From the NCBI RefSeq assembly GCF_001683915.1, contig NZ_LXTT01000045.1, forward strand, positions 1-64,000: a stretch of DNA of 64,000 bases, written 5' to 3'. Source of the stretch: Allomuricauda sp. CP2A. GTDB lineage: Bacteria; Bacteroidota; Bacteroidia; Flavobacteriales; Flavobacteriaceae. Each line of letters opens with the position of its first letter. Position 1 is the stretch's first letter. The notes under the pieces are model-generated. The model did not search any database, had not been told where the DNA came from, and saw nothing but the letters and a program-made list of their open reading frames with translations. Of this stretch, positions 26,256 to 35,326 are shown piece by piece. The translations under genes and the position numbers were made by a program.

Positions 26256-26390
26256 ATGACACGAAGAATATCCAAATACAAACGATTTATGATGATGAAC
26301 CCCATCATCCAGTTCTTTAAGTTCATCTATTTGAGCATTAAAGTTTTGATTGTGGTGGCTGGAGGGCACGGGGGAACCCGGAACGCATAA
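26256..26390 (+). CDS. Small basic/hydrophobic protein after the SQR gene (44 residues)
   Basis: ATG frame 6 bp after the SQR stop. Composition: basic N-terminus (MTRRISKYKRFMMMNP), a hydrophobic amphipathic stretch (IIQFFKFIYLSIKVLIVV) and the tail AGGHGGTRNA. I do not recognise a named family. The tight spacing and the shape (a membrane-associated helix with a Gly/His tail) favour a real cotranscribed gene that may help to anchor or assemble the SQR. Confidence 0.55.
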   Translation: MTRRISKYKRFMMMNPIIQFFKFIYLSIKVLIVVAGGHGGTRNA

Positions 26391-26491
26391 ACCCCGTTCT
26401 CCTTATTGAACTTGCCTCAATATGACCCATTTCTTTGGTTACAGGGGCATGTTGAGGTTCATTTTTTTAGGGAAACAGGACATTTTTCTCG

Positions 26492-26535
26492 GTAACCAAG
26501 GTTACTGTGCAGGCGAATTGCCAAATTTAATTTTG
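26492..26535 (+). promoter_or_regulatory. Crp/Fnr-type promoter of the RND efflux operon
   Basis: GTAACCAAGGTTAC (26492-26505; perfect arms GTAACC/GGTTAC), 22 nt, then TAATTTTG (26528-26535), a perfect TAnnTTTG. The start codon is 19 bp further. Confidence 0.82.
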
Positions 26536-26554
26536 CTTCAAATTATTTAAATAC

Positions 26555-27859
26555 ATGAAACGAATAATTACATTGACAATACTCATTTGGATCCAGGGAC
26601 AACTATTTGCCCAAGACCCTGTCAAGATTTCTATGGAAGAAGTATTGACAAAGGTGCAAGAGTCCAATGCCAGCATCAAGGTGTCCGAACAGGAGGCCAA
26701 AATGGCAAAATACGATTATAGGTTCTCCAATTCCATCTTTTTGCCACAGATTGCTGTGTCGCATACAGGAATGGCGACTACAAATCCTTTGATGGCTTTC
26801 GGTTCCAAACTCAACCAAGAGATTTTGACCCAGGCAGATTTTAACCCTGCCTTGTTGAACGATCCCGATCAGATCGAGAACTACGCCACCGTAGTTTCGG
26901 TGGAACAACCCTTGATCAACTTGGATGGGTTTTATCAGCGCAAAGCCGCCAAGACCACGATGGAGGCCAAAGAGCTTCAGGCCATGCGCACCCGCGATTA
27001 TCTGGATTTTGAAGCCCAAAAGGCCTATGGGCAATTACAATTGGCACATAGAGCCGTAAGTGTATTTCAGAAAGCTTACGATGCAGCAAATGCAAACTTG
27101 AACATGGCACAGAACAGCTTCGACCAAGGCTTGCTTCAAAAAGCAGATTTGTTGGAAGTGAAGGTACGGGTCACCGAGGTCTCCGATCAATTGAAGACAG
27201 CCAAAAGCAATGTGAAAAATGCATCGGACTATTTGGCCTTTTTAATGAACGAACAAGGAGATGTGGTCTATGAACCCTCCGAAGAATTGGTGCCTGATAA
27301 TTTGGGCGAATCAGTGGACGTTTCACTGGAAAACAGGGCCGATGTAAAAGCCATGGATTTGGTATCCGAAGCCTACAAGGCCAACATGAAGGCCGACAAC
27401 ATGACCTTTTTACCAAGGCTGAATGCCTTTGCCAGCTACGAAATGTACGACGACCAAATTTTTCAGGCCGATGCCAAAGGATACATTATTGGGGCAAGTT
27501 TGAGCTGGGATGTTTTTAAAGGATCCCAACGCTTTGCCAAAGCAGGAAAGAGCAAAACAAATTATGAAAAAGCGAAACAGGAATACGAGCAGTACGTCGC
27601 CAAAAGTACTATGGAGCTACAACGCACCAAGCGGATGGTCGAGGATGCCGCGAGCAGGCTCCAGACCTCAAAATTGGCTATGGAGCAATCCGAAGAATCA
27701 TTGAGGATCCGTACCAACAGATTCAAGGAAGGTTTAGAAAAAACAACGGATCTATTGATGGCGGAAGCCAACTATGCCGAAAAACAATTGGTCTATTATC
27801 AAACCATTTTTGAATACAATCAAGCACAATCCTTATTAACATTTTTAACCAAAGAATAA
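26555..27859 (+). CDS. TolC-family outer-membrane efflux protein
   Basis: 434 residues with signal peptide (ending LFAQ) and two outer-membrane-efflux repeats rich in long coiled helices (about 30-210 and 240-430; for example FQKAYDAANANLNMAQNSFDQG and EQSEESLRIRTNRFKEGLEKTTDLL). It forms the trimeric exit duct for the adaptor and RND pump that follow 7 bp and then 16 bp apart. The operon starts with a regulon-type promoter, so the pump belongs to the sulfur response. Confidence 0.92.
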   Translation: MKRIITLTILIWIQGQLFAQDPVKISMEEVLTKVQESNASIKVSEQEAKMAKYDYRFSNSIFLPQIAVSHTGMATTNPLMAFGSKLNQEILTQADFNPALLNDPDQIENYATVVSVEQPLINLDGFYQRKAAKTTMEAKELQAMRTRDYLDFEAQKAYGQLQLAHRAVSVFQKAYDAANANLNMAQNSFDQGLLQKADLLEVKVRVTEVSDQLKTAKSNVKNASDYLAFLMNEQGDVVYEPSEELVPDNLGESVDVSLENRADVKAMDLVSEAYKANMKADNMTFLPRLNAFASYEMYDDQIFQADAKGYIIGASLSWDVFKGSQRFAKAGKSKTNYEKAKQEYEQYVAKSTMELQRTKRMVEDAASRLQTSKLAMEQSEESLRIRTNRFKEGLEKTTDLLMAEANYAEKQLVYYQTIFEYNQAQSLLTFLTKE

Positions 27860-27866
27860 TTGCAAC

Positions 27867-28958
27867 ATGAAAAACACTACGATATATAAAAGCTTCACTT
27901 TAATTCTTGCATTGGGATTGACCCTTGCAGGGTGTGGGAGTGATAAAAAACAAGCCGCAACGACCTCAGAGGCGGTAAAGGTAACCGTTGCCGATGTGGA
28001 CACTGGCGATAGTTCCACCATTTTGGCCGGAAGTGGTCAAATACAAGCGGTGAACAGTGCCACCTTGAGTACCCGAATGATGGGTCATGTGGAATCCCTT
28101 CCTGTGAAAATAGGTCAAAAAGTAAACAAGGGAGATCTATTGATTTCCATCAACAATGTGGACCTGCGTGCCAAAAAAGCACAGGTGGAGGCATCCATTA
28201 CGGAGGCAACGGTGGCTTTCAACAATGCCAAGAAAGATTATGAAAGGTTCCAAAATCTTTTTAACGAGAACAGTGCTTCACAAAAGGAATTGGACGATAT
28301 GACGGCCCACTACGAAATGGCCAAAGCCAGATTGGAAGCCGCAAACCAAATGAAGAATGAGGTTAACTCCCAGTTTGCTTATGCCAACATCAGGGCTCCA
28401 TTTAGCGGGGTGGTCACCAATACCTACATTGACAAGGGCGACATGGCCAACCCTGGTGTTCCGTTGGTATCCATTGAATCAGCTGGAGGAGGTTTTGAAG
28501 TAGTTGCGAAGGTTTCAGAGAATAATATTTCCGGTATAAAAGTGGGAACCAATGCTCAAATACTTGTGAAAACTTTGGATACTGCGCTTACAGGTAAAGT
28601 GTCCGAGTTAAGTGCATCGGCCCAAAATACGGGAGGGCAATATTTGATGAAGGTTTTAATTGACAAAACGGAAGCCAAGATTTTGTCAGGTATGTATGCA
28701 ACCGTTAGGCTGGAGGCGGAAAATGAGAGCAACGGAAAAACAGTTGTTACGGTTCCGTCCAAAGCCTTGGTGCATAAAGGACAGTTGACAGGCGTATACA
28801 CCTTGGGTCAGGATAATGTGGCCTTATTGCGCTGGTTGCGACTGGGCGACAGCTACGGTGATGAAGTGGAAGTGTTGTCGGGCTTGTCCAAAGGAGATCA
28901 ATATATCGTCTCGGCCGAAGGAAAGTTGTACAACGGAGCCAAAGTAAGCATTCAATAA
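27867..28958 (+). CDS. RND efflux periplasmic adaptor lipoprotein
   Basis: 363 residues with lipobox LTLAGC (Cys22). Order of membrane-fusion domains: beta-barrel/lipoyl half (VESLPVKIGQKVNKGDLL), helical hairpin (about 105-165), second lipoyl half (FAYANIRAPFSGVVTNTYIDKGD) and membrane-proximal domain (VPSKALVHKGQLTGVYTL). It links the RND protein to TolC. Confidence 0.93.
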   Translation: MKNTTIYKSFTLILALGLTLAGCGSDKKQAATTSEAVKVTVADVDTGDSSTILAGSGQIQAVNSATLSTRMMGHVESLPVKIGQKVNKGDLLISINNVDLRAKKAQVEASITEATVAFNNAKKDYERFQNLFNENSASQKELDDMTAHYEMAKARLEAANQMKNEVNSQFAYANIRAPFSGVVTNTYIDKGDMANPGVPLVSIESAGGGFEVVAKVSENNISGIKVGTNAQILVKTLDTALTGKVSELSASAQNTGGQYLMKVLIDKTEAKILSGMYATVRLEAENESNGKTVVTVPSKALVHKGQLTGVYTLGQDNVALLRWLRLGDSYGDEVEVLSGLSKGDQYIVSAEGKLYNGAKVSIQ

Positions 28959-28974
28959 CCCAAAAACGCTAACA

Positions 28975-31900
28975 ATGAAAGACGGACTTGCAGGTAGAAT
29001 TGCCAAAGGGTTTATCAGCTCCAAGCTAACGGTGCTCTTAATGATCGTGTTTATGGTCATTGGGGTGTACAGTTCCTTCCTAATACCAAGGGAAGAGGAG
29101 CCCCAGATAGACGTGCCCATGGCAGATATTTTTGTAGGGTATCCCGGGGCCAGCCCCACCGAGGTGGAATCCAGGATCACAAAACCGCTGGAAAAAATTA
29201 TATCGAACATTAAAGGCGTAGAATACGTGTACACCACTTCCATGCAAGAGCAGGGAATGGCCATTGTACAGTTCTACGTGGGAGAAGATATCGAAAGGTC
29301 TTTGGTACGCTTGTACGACGAGATCAACAAGCACATGGACCAAATGCCGGCTGGGGTTACCATGCCTTTGGTAAAAACCCGTGCCATTGATGATGTGCCC
29401 ATGCTGGCCCTTACACTTTGGAGCGAGGAGTACGATGATTTTCAGCTAAGGCAGATCTCAGGAGAGCTCATCAACGAGATTGAAAAAGTAAATGGCGTTT
29501 CCATCACCAAAAAGATAGGAGGACGCAGTCCCCAGCTTCGTGTGGTGGTGGACAAGGATAAAATGGCCGAATCTGGCATTGATATGTTGGCCGTGGCCCA
29601 AATGATCAAGGCCAACAACCAGCAAATGGATGCCGGTAATTTCCTTGCCAACGATACGGAATTCCACATCAGCACAGGAAACTTTTTAAAAACCAAGGAA
29701 GACCTTGAAAACCTGATTGTAGGCACCAAACAAGGTCAACCCATCTATCTAAAGCAGATATCAAAGGTATTGGATGGCCCAGAACTGCCTAAAAACTATG
29801 TTTCCCTTGGATTTGGGGCTGCAAGTGAAAAGGCAGAGACCTATAAATCAGAATATCCTGCGGTCACCATTTCCATTGCCAAGCGCAAAGGTGCAGATGC
29901 GATGAAGATTGCCGATGTGGTGTTGGAGAAAGTGGATCATTTAAAAACAACCCTGATTCCAGATGAGGTAAAGGTTGAGGTGACCCGAAACTATGGACAG
30001 ACTGCATCGCAAAAAGTATCGGAATTGTTGATGCACTTGATCGGTGCCATCATTGCCGTGACCTTTGTGGTCATGTTGGCCATGGGATGGCGAGGTGGAC
30101 TTGTGGTGTTCCTATCGGTGCCCATTACCTTCGCATTGACTTTGCTCAGCTATTACATGCTGGATTACACCCTAAACCGAATTACTTTGTTTGCCTTGGT
30201 GTTTGTAACAGGTATTGTGGTGGACGACTCCATTATTATTGCGGAGAACATGCACCGTCACTTTAAAATGAAACGGTTGCCGTTCAAGGATGCTGCGATC
30301 TATGCCATCAATGAGGTAGGGAACCCGACCATTTTGGCCACGTTTACGGTAATTGCATCCGTGTTGCCCATGGCCTTTGTATCTGGGTTGATGGGGCCTT
30401 ATATGTCACCCATGCCCATTGGAGCTTCCATTGCGATGTTGCTATCATTGTTCGTGGCGTTGACGATAACCCCGTATTTGGGCTACATCTTCTTAAGAGA
30501 AAAAGACAAAAAGAAGAAAAAGGAAAAAGCCCCTGTTGAAATACAGGACACCTTCATTTACAAAGCCTATTCGCGCTTTGAAAGCCCTTTGATCGAGAGT
30601 AGGAAAAAAAGATGGATGTTCTTGGGCATTACCTTCTTCTTGCTGCTTGCCTCCATTGGAATGTTCTTTACCAAATCGGTAGCCGTAAAAATGCTTCCTT
30701 TTGATAACAAGAACGAGTTCCAGGTAGTGATAGACCTTCCCGAAGGAACGACCTTGGAAAGGACATCAGCGGTAACCAAAGAAATTGGAGCATATCTGTC
30801 CACTCGTCCCGAAGTGGTCAACTATCAAACCTATGTGGGGACATCTGCCCCAATTACATTTAATGGTTTGGTAAGGCATTACGATTTACGAGGTGGTAGC
30901 AATATGGCCGATATTCAGGTGAATCTTGTTGATAAGCACGATAGAAGCGAACAGAGCCACGATATTGCCAAATTGCTCAGACCAAGAATTCAGGAATTGG
31001 GCAAAAAATACGATGCGAACATCAAAATTGTTGAGGTGCCGCCTGGACCTCCTGTGCTCTCCACCATTGTGGCCGAAGTGTACGGACCCGATTATGATAA
31101 ACAGATTGCATTGGCCGATAAGGTAAAAGGTATTTTGAACAATACCACCGATGTTGTGGATGTGGACTGGATGGTCGAGGATGATCAAGTCGAGTATGAT
31201 TTTGTGATCGACAAAGAAAAAGCGATGCTTTATGGCATTACTCCGCAACAAATTGTACAGGTGATGGTCATGGCTTTTCGTGAACAACCCGTATCACACA
31301 TTTATCGGGAAGATGCCTTTGATCAAATAGGAATTGTTCTATCGATCAGTGAAAAGGACAAATCATCCTTGGATGAAATCAAACAATTAAAAATAGCATC
31401 GCAACAGGGTGATATGATTTCTATCGGCGAATTGGTTTCCGTAAAAGAAGGAATCAAGGCGAAGAGCATCTACAGGAAAAACCAAAAAAGGGTCGTGTAT
31501 GTGATGTCTGATATGGCAGGGGAATTGGAAAGTCCCGTGTATGCGATTTTGGGGATGACGGACAAGTTGAACCAATTGGAGCTTCCACAGGGATATTCCA
31601 TTAACGAACTCTATATGGAACAGCCCCAGTTTGAAGATGATTACACCGTAAAATGGGATGGGGAATGGCAGATAACCCTTGAGGTGTTCCGCGATTTGGG
31701 AATCGCATTTCTGGGTGTGATCGTGATCATTTATATGCTTATCGTGGGGTGGTTCCAAAACTTTAAGGCACCTATGGTGATGATGGTGGCCATACCGCTT
31801 TCATTGATCGGTATTGTGCTCGGACACTGGTTGCTCGGTGCATTCTTTACAGCAACCTCCTTTATCGGTATGATTGCCCTTGCGGGCATCATGGTGCGGA

Positions 31901-32169
31901 ACTCGGTGTTACTGATTGACTTCGTCAATTTGAGATTGGATGACGGGATTCCCTTGAAACAAGCCGTGATAGAAGCGGGCGCAGTACGTACCACACCAAT
32001 TTTATTGACAGCGGGGACCGTTGTTATTGGAGCCTTTGTGATTTTGTTCGACCCCATTTTCCAGGGATTGGCCATTTCACTGATGGGAGGAACCATAGTG
32101 TCCACTGTTTTGACGCTATTGGTAGTGCCATTGGTGTATTACTTGATAGAACGAAAAAATTACAAATAA
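28975..32169 (+). CDS. RND-superfamily efflux permease (AcrB/HAE-type)
   Basis: 1064 residues, two repeats of membrane helices plus large periplasmic loops, the normal size of AcrB-like pumps. The proton-relay Asp pair is present in FVTGIVVDDSIIIAENMHRH. Porter-domain hallmark: YPGASPTEVESRITKPLEKII. A highly charged linker (LREKDKKKKKEKAPVEIQD) sits near the middle. The substrate is unknown; control by the sulfur-type promoter suggests export of a sulfur metabolite, a thiol-reactive compound or a metal. Small ferredoxin-fold proteins like the one encoded next accompany metal and other RND pumps in other bacteria. Confidence 0.92.
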   Translation: MKDGLAGRIAKGFISSKLTVLLMIVFMVIGVYSSFLIPREEEPQIDVPMADIFVGYPGASPTEVESRITKPLEKIISNIKGVEYVYTTSMQEQGMAIVQFYVGEDIERSLVRLYDEINKHMDQMPAGVTMPLVKTRAIDDVPMLALTLWSEEYDDFQLRQISGELINEIEKVNGVSITKKIGGRSPQLRVVVDKDKMAESGIDMLAVAQMIKANNQQMDAGNFLANDTEFHISTGNFLKTKEDLENLIVGTKQGQPIYLKQISKVLDGPELPKNYVSLGFGAASEKAETYKSEYPAVTISIAKRKGADAMKIADVVLEKVDHLKTTLIPDEVKVEVTRNYGQTASQKVSELLMHLIGAIIAVTFVVMLAMGWRGGLVVFLSVPITFALTLLSYYMLDYTLNRITLFALVFVTGIVVDDSIIIAENMHRHFKMKRLPFKDAAIYAINEVGNPTILATFTVIASVLPMAFVSGLMGPYMSPMPIGASIAMLLSLFVALTITPYLGYIFLREKDKKKKKEKAPVEIQDTFIYKAYSRFESPLIESRKKRWMFLGITFFLLLASIGMFFTKSVAVKMLPFDNKNEFQVVIDLPEGTTLERTSAVTKEIGAYLSTRPEVVNYQTYVGTSAPITFNGLVRHYDLRGGSNMADIQVNLVDKHDRSEQSHDIAKLLRPRIQELGKKYDANIKIVEVPPGPPVLSTIVAEVYGPDYDKQIALADKVKGILNNTTDVVDVDWMVEDDQVEYDFVIDKEKAMLYGITPQQIVQVMVMAFREQPVSHIYREDAFDQIGIVLSISEKDKSSLDEIKQLKIASQQGDMISIGELVSVKEGIKAKSIYRKNQKRVVYVMSDMAGELESPVYAILGMTDKLNQLELPQGYSINELYMEQPQFEDDYTVKWDGEWQITLEVFRDLGIAFLGVIVIIYMLIVGWFQNFKAPMVMMVAIPLSLIGIVLGHWLLGAFFTATSFIGMIALAGIMVRNSVLLIDFVNLRLDDGIPLKQAVIEAGAVRTTPILLTAGTVVIGAFVILFDPIFQGLAISLMGGTIVSTVLTLLVVPLVYYLIERKNYK

Positions 32170-32257
32170 GATGAAACCGAGATGGCTAAAATAATCTTTA
32201 GGCACACAGTGCAATGATTCCTTTAGTCGTCAAAGGTTCCATGTGACCATTGAAAAA

Positions 32258-32281
32258 AACCTGCCTGCCGTAGGCACGGCA
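32258..32281. repeat. Short palindromic repeat, TGCCGT-AGGC-ACGGCA
   Basis: Perfect 6-bp arms around AGGC at 32266-32281, preceded by ACCTGCC. Similar CCTGCC-type hairpins are at 62543-62564 and 63136-63152. It lies in the 126-bp gap between the RND gene and the ferredoxin-fold protein gene. No T-run follows, so I call it a repeat and not a terminator. Confidence 0.5.
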
Positions 32282-32295
32282 ATAAAAATAAGCAC

Positions 32296-32601
32296 ATGAA
32301 AATGATCATTGTTACCACGGTAGAAGAATATAAGAGCGAGGTTTTTAAACTATTTAAAAAGGCCGGCGTGGAAAGTTTTAGTGAATCCGATATTGATGGG
32401 TACAAAAGTGCAGCGCCGTTGATGTACACCAGCAGCTGGTTCCCAAGTGAAAAGGGTGGGGCGGCATCCAACATGTTTTTCTCTTTCACCCAAGAGGAAA
32501 AAGTAACTGAATTGTTCAAATTAATAAAGCAATTCAATACCGAAAGTGAAACCACCAACCCCATTAGAGCGGTAGAGATACCCATAGAAAGAACTGTTTA
32601 A
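32296..32601 (+). CDS. Small PII-like/ferredoxin-fold protein
   Basis: 101 residues. MKMIIVTTVEEYKSEVFKLF plus a later FSFTQEEKVTELFKLIKQFN suggest a beta-alpha-beta PII/DUF3240-like fold, as found with RND pumps. No signal peptide. Likely a soluble accessory or sensor of the efflux system; function not established. Confidence 0.65.
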   Translation: MKMIIVTTVEEYKSEVFKLFKKAGVESFSESDIDGYKSAAPLMYTSSWFPSEKGGAASNMFFSFTQEEKVTELFKLIKQFNTESETTNPIRAVEIPIERTV

Positions 32602-32612
32602 AAAACATTAAA

Positions 32613-32816
32613 ATGAAAAATAGAATTGTAAGAGGCGTAGCAGGAACGTTTATATTGATAAGTCTGATTTTGGCCATTTATGTAAGTCAAAATTGGCTTT
32701 GGTTTACTGCATTTGTAGGGGCTAATCTGCTTCAGTCATCCTTGACCAAATGGTGTTTGCTGGAAGATATTTTGAAGAAATTCGGAGTACAAGATTCCGA
32801 TAAGAACAGTTGCTGA
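32613..32816 (+). CDS. DUF2892 small membrane protein, second copy
   Basis: 67 residues, two helices, with MKNRIVRGVAGTFILISLI and TKWCLLEDILKKFG; the cysteine before LLEDILKK and a terminal Cys match the family. It lies 11 bp after the PII-like gene and shortly before the YeeE/YedE pair, consistent with sulfur transport or trafficking. A paralogue is at 24121-24327. Confidence 0.85.
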   Translation: MKNRIVRGVAGTFILISLILAIYVSQNWLWFTAFVGANLLQSSLTKWCLLEDILKKFGVQDSDKNSC

Positions 32817-32823
32817 TATCCCA

Positions 32824-32831
32824 TAAGTTTG
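32824..32831 (+). promoter_or_regulatory. Possible -7 box before the YeeE/YedE pair
   Basis: TAAGTTTG is an exact TAnnTTTG, 44 bp before ATG 32876. No GTNAC palindrome stands at the matching upstream distance. Confidence 0.35.
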
Positions 32832-32875
32832 TTATTTAAGGCATTTTCGTGATCTTTGTTCAAAATCTCACGGAA

Positions 32876-33433
32876 ATGCTTTATCAACCTTGGCCTTGGT
32901 ATGTATCAGGCCCGCTCATTGCCCTGATCATGGCTTTATTGATTCTTATGGGCAAACGTTTTGGAATGTCTTCCAACTTGGAAACTTTTTGTTCCATTGG
33001 TGGTGCAGGAAAGTTTTCGGATTACTTCAAAATAGATGTAAAATCCAATCGATGGAACCTTTTGGTTGTCCTTGGCGCTGTCCTTGGGGGATTCTTGGGC
33101 GCGCATTGGCTCTCTCCAAATCCGGCTGTGAACATATCGGATAAAACCGTTTCAAAACTGCAAGAACTCGGGTTTGATAGTGCTGGTACAGCCTATTTGC
33201 CCACGGAACTTTTTAGTATGGAATCCCTTGCCGACCCTAAAGTGTGGATCATCCTTTTGGTAGCTGGCTTTTTGGTGGGCTTCGGTACTCGTTATGCGGG
33301 AGGTTGTACCTCTGGGCACGCTATTTCTGGTCTAAGTAACCTTCAACGACCTTCACTTATAGCAGTAATCGGATTTTTTATCGGAGGACTGATCATGGTT
33401 CACTTGTTGTTCCCCTTAATTTTTGCATCATGA
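32876..33433 (+). CDS. YeeE/YedE family transporter, first half
   Basis: 185 residues from ATG 32876 (GTG 32849 lies in the presumed leader). Hydrophobic protein with about four or five helices and the signature GGCTSGHAISGLS; cysteines also at ETFCSIGGAGKFSD. YeeE/YedE proteins such as TsuA take up thiosulfate through relayed cysteines. Bacteria often encode the two halves as separate genes, as here: the stop overlaps the next start (ATGA). Expected function: thiosulfate or sulfane-sulfur transport across the inner membrane. Confidence 0.88.
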   Translation: MLYQPWPWYVSGPLIALIMALLILMGKRFGMSSNLETFCSIGGAGKFSDYFKIDVKSNRWNLLVVLGAVLGGFLGAHWLSPNPAVNISDKTVSKLQELGFDSAGTAYLPTELFSMESLADPKVWIILLVAGFLVGFGTRYAGGCTSGHAISGLSNLQRPSLIAVIGFFIGGLIMVHLLFPLIFAS

Positions 33434-33843
33434 AGAGTTTGGCATATATTATCATAGGTACATTTTTAGGAGTAGTGCTTTACAAGTCCGAAGCGGCTTC
33501 GTGGTTCAGGATTTATGAAATGTTCCAGTTCGATTCGTTCCACATGTATGGGATCATTGGCTCTGCTTTGGCAGTTGGGGTCGTTTTGGTACAATGGATC
33601 AAGAAATCCAAGGTAAAATCCTTTTCGGGAGAAACAATTACTATACTGGACAAAGAAAAATCAATTGCCAGATACATTTTGGGCGGAACACTCTTTGGAT
33701 TGGGGTGGGCCTTGGCCGGTGCTTGTCCCGGGCCTATCTATATTTTGGTGGGAGCTGGCTATTGGCCCATAGTCATTGTTTTGGTTGGAGCGTTAATGGG
33801 AGCCTTTGCGTATGGCGTTTTAAGGAGCAAATTACCCCATTAA
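33430..33843 (+). CDS. YeeE/YedE (DUF6691) family transporter, second half
   Basis: 137 residues, four helices, with the matching half-signature FGLGWALAGACPGPIYILVGAG, where the Cys of ACPGP is the expected relay residue. Translation is coupled to the first half by a 4-bp overlap. Together they should form one pseudo-symmetric channel. Confidence 0.88.
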   Translation: MKSLAYIIIGTFLGVVLYKSEAASWFRIYEMFQFDSFHMYGIIGSALAVGVVLVQWIKKSKVKSFSGETITILDKEKSIARYILGGTLFGLGWALAGACPGPIYILVGAGYWPIVIVLVGALMGAFAYGVLRSKLPH

Positions 33844-33946
33844 GGTTGACTTGACGGGATATTTGGGCAAAACATCGATCATGAATGGTTTGTTGGTGTC
33901 TAGCTTATAGCTTTGTCTGTCCCAAAACTTACGTAATTGTTCCTAC

Positions 33947-34351
33947 ATGAAACTTACCACGTTTATCATAGACGACGATTTGGTGTCGCAATTTGCGACC
34001 CGGTACTGCATTCAGCAAACCCATGGCAATTTTGATATTGTCACCTGTTCCAGTGGGGAAGAGGGGATACAAGCCTGTTTTAGTTCAGTTGAAGAACACG
34101 ATAGACTTCCAGATATTATCTTTTTAGATCTTGTTATGGACGGGATGAATGGTTGGGATTTTCTTGAAAATCTTCGAAATTTATTCAAAGGGCATAAGCT
34201 ACCAAGCGTTTATGTACTTTCGGCCTTTACCAACGCCAAAGACCGCACTATAGCCAAGAAGAACGAATTGATTTCTGGTTATGTGGACAAGCCCTTGTCA
34301 CGTTCCTATTTGGAAAAAATACTAAAAGAAGAAGAGAAAAAACGCGCTTAG
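33947..34351 (+). CDS. Stand-alone response-regulator receiver protein
   Basis: 134 residues, a single CheY-like domain: acidic pocket FIIDDDLVSQF, phospho-acceptor Asp in IIFLDLVMDGMNGWDF, Ser in VYVLSAF and Lys in GYVDKPLS. There is no output domain. No kinase gene adjoins it, so its partner is probably encoded elsewhere. Confidence 0.9.
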   Translation: MKLTTFIIDDDLVSQFATRYCIQQTHGNFDIVTCSSGEEGIQACFSSVEEHDRLPDIIFLDLVMDGMNGWDFLENLRNLFKGHKLPSVYVLSAFTNAKDRTIAKKNELISGYVDKPLSRSYLEKILKEEEKKRA

Positions 34352-34453
34352 CGTCACCTCTCCAATGGCTTAAAAGGAAATCACCCTAAATTGATCTCCT
34401 TGGTTGCATAAAGTTTTTAAAAAAACCTATTTTTGCAGTCCATTTTTAGGAAT

Positions 34454-34525
34454 GGCCCCGTAGTTCAATGGATAGAATAGAAGTTTCCTAAACTTTAGAT
34501 GCAAGTTCGATTCTTGCCGGGGCTA
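34454..34525 (+). tRNA. tRNA-Arg (anticodon CCT)
   Basis: Complete cloverleaf of 72 nt: acceptor GGCCCCG / CGGGGCT (one G-U pair), D stem GTTC/GAAT, anticodon stem GAAGT/ACTTT with loop TTCCTAA (CCT, decoding AGG), T arm GCAAG-TTCGATT-CTTGC, discriminator A. CCA is not encoded. Confidence 0.95.
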
Positions 34526-34609
34526 CTTTTTCAACTTTCAACCGATTCTTCTGAACGGTAAAATCAACTTTTTAAGGATTCCAATGGCCTCGGAAAGATT
34601 TCAAAATGG

Positions 34610-35323
34610 TCAGGGATTAAGCTTTTTGATTTTTGACAAAAACCTTTCCTTGTAACTTTTCCCTATTGAAAGTTCTTTTCCACCGATTTCTACAGAATCG
34701 ATACCGTAGTTATTGATTTTTTCCAATGAAATGATGTACGACTTGTGGATCCGGGCGAACTTGTGGTAGGGCAATATTTTTTGCAGCTGCGAAAGTCTTT
34801 CGTAAACCACCAAGATTTTATCCTCTTTCAAATGAATCTTTACGTAATTGCTCAGCCCCTCGATCATAACAATTTCATCGTATTTAACCTTTACATTTTT
34901 TCTGCCCGATTTGAAATACGTATAAGGCTGTTCAACCATACCGCTCCCCTTGCCCAGTCTATGTTCTGCTTCAATCTTCTTTTTGACCTTGTTTATTGCT
35001 TTTAAAAAGCGTTCAAATGAATAGGGTTTCAATAAATAGTCAGCCACACTTAGTTCAAAACCTTCAACGGCAAATTCCCTGTAGGCGGTAGTTATAATGG
35101 TCTCAGGTATCTTTTCCAAAGTCTTTAAAAAGCTCAAACCTGAAAGCTTGGGCATTTCAATATCCAGGAAGATGATATCCACATCGTTGTTTTCGAGCAC
35201 TTCAAGAGCTTCAATGGCATTGTCACAGACTCCGAACAGGACAAGACCGGGCGTATCATCCAAATACCCTCTAATAATATTCTGCGCTATGGGCTCATCA
35301 TCAATTATCAAACACTTAAGCAT
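34610..35323 (-). CDS. LytTR-type response regulator
   Basis: 237 residues: N-terminal receiver (CLIIDDEPIAQNII; phospho-Asp in DIIFLDIEMPKLSG; Lys in YLLKPYSFERF) and C-terminal LytTR DNA-binding domain (about 140-237; KVKYDEIVMIEGLSNYVKI, FARIHKSYIISLEKI). It is the second gene of a pair, 3 bp after the histidine kinase. The divergent promoter region of the kinase and of the 36562 cluster contains repeated ATACCC/GGGTAT elements that may be its target. Confidence 0.93.
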   Translation of the reverse strand: MLKCLIIDDEPIAQNIIRGYLDDTPGLVLFGVCDNAIEALEVLENNDVDIIFLDIEMPKLSGLSFLKTLEKIPETIITTAYREFAVEGFELSVADYLLKPYSFERFLKAINKVKKKIEAEHRLGKGSGMVEQPYTYFKSGRKNVKVKYDEIVMIEGLSNYVKIHLKEDKILVVYERLSQLQKILPYHKFARIHKSYIISLEKINNYGIDSVEIGGKELSIGKSYKERFLSKIKKLNP

Positions 35324-35326
35324 GGC

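Noticed and set aside
32215..32265. GTGACC before the PII-like gene as a regulon site
   Set aside because: No partner half-site at the 5-4-5 spacing; the gene is more simply read from the pump promoter.
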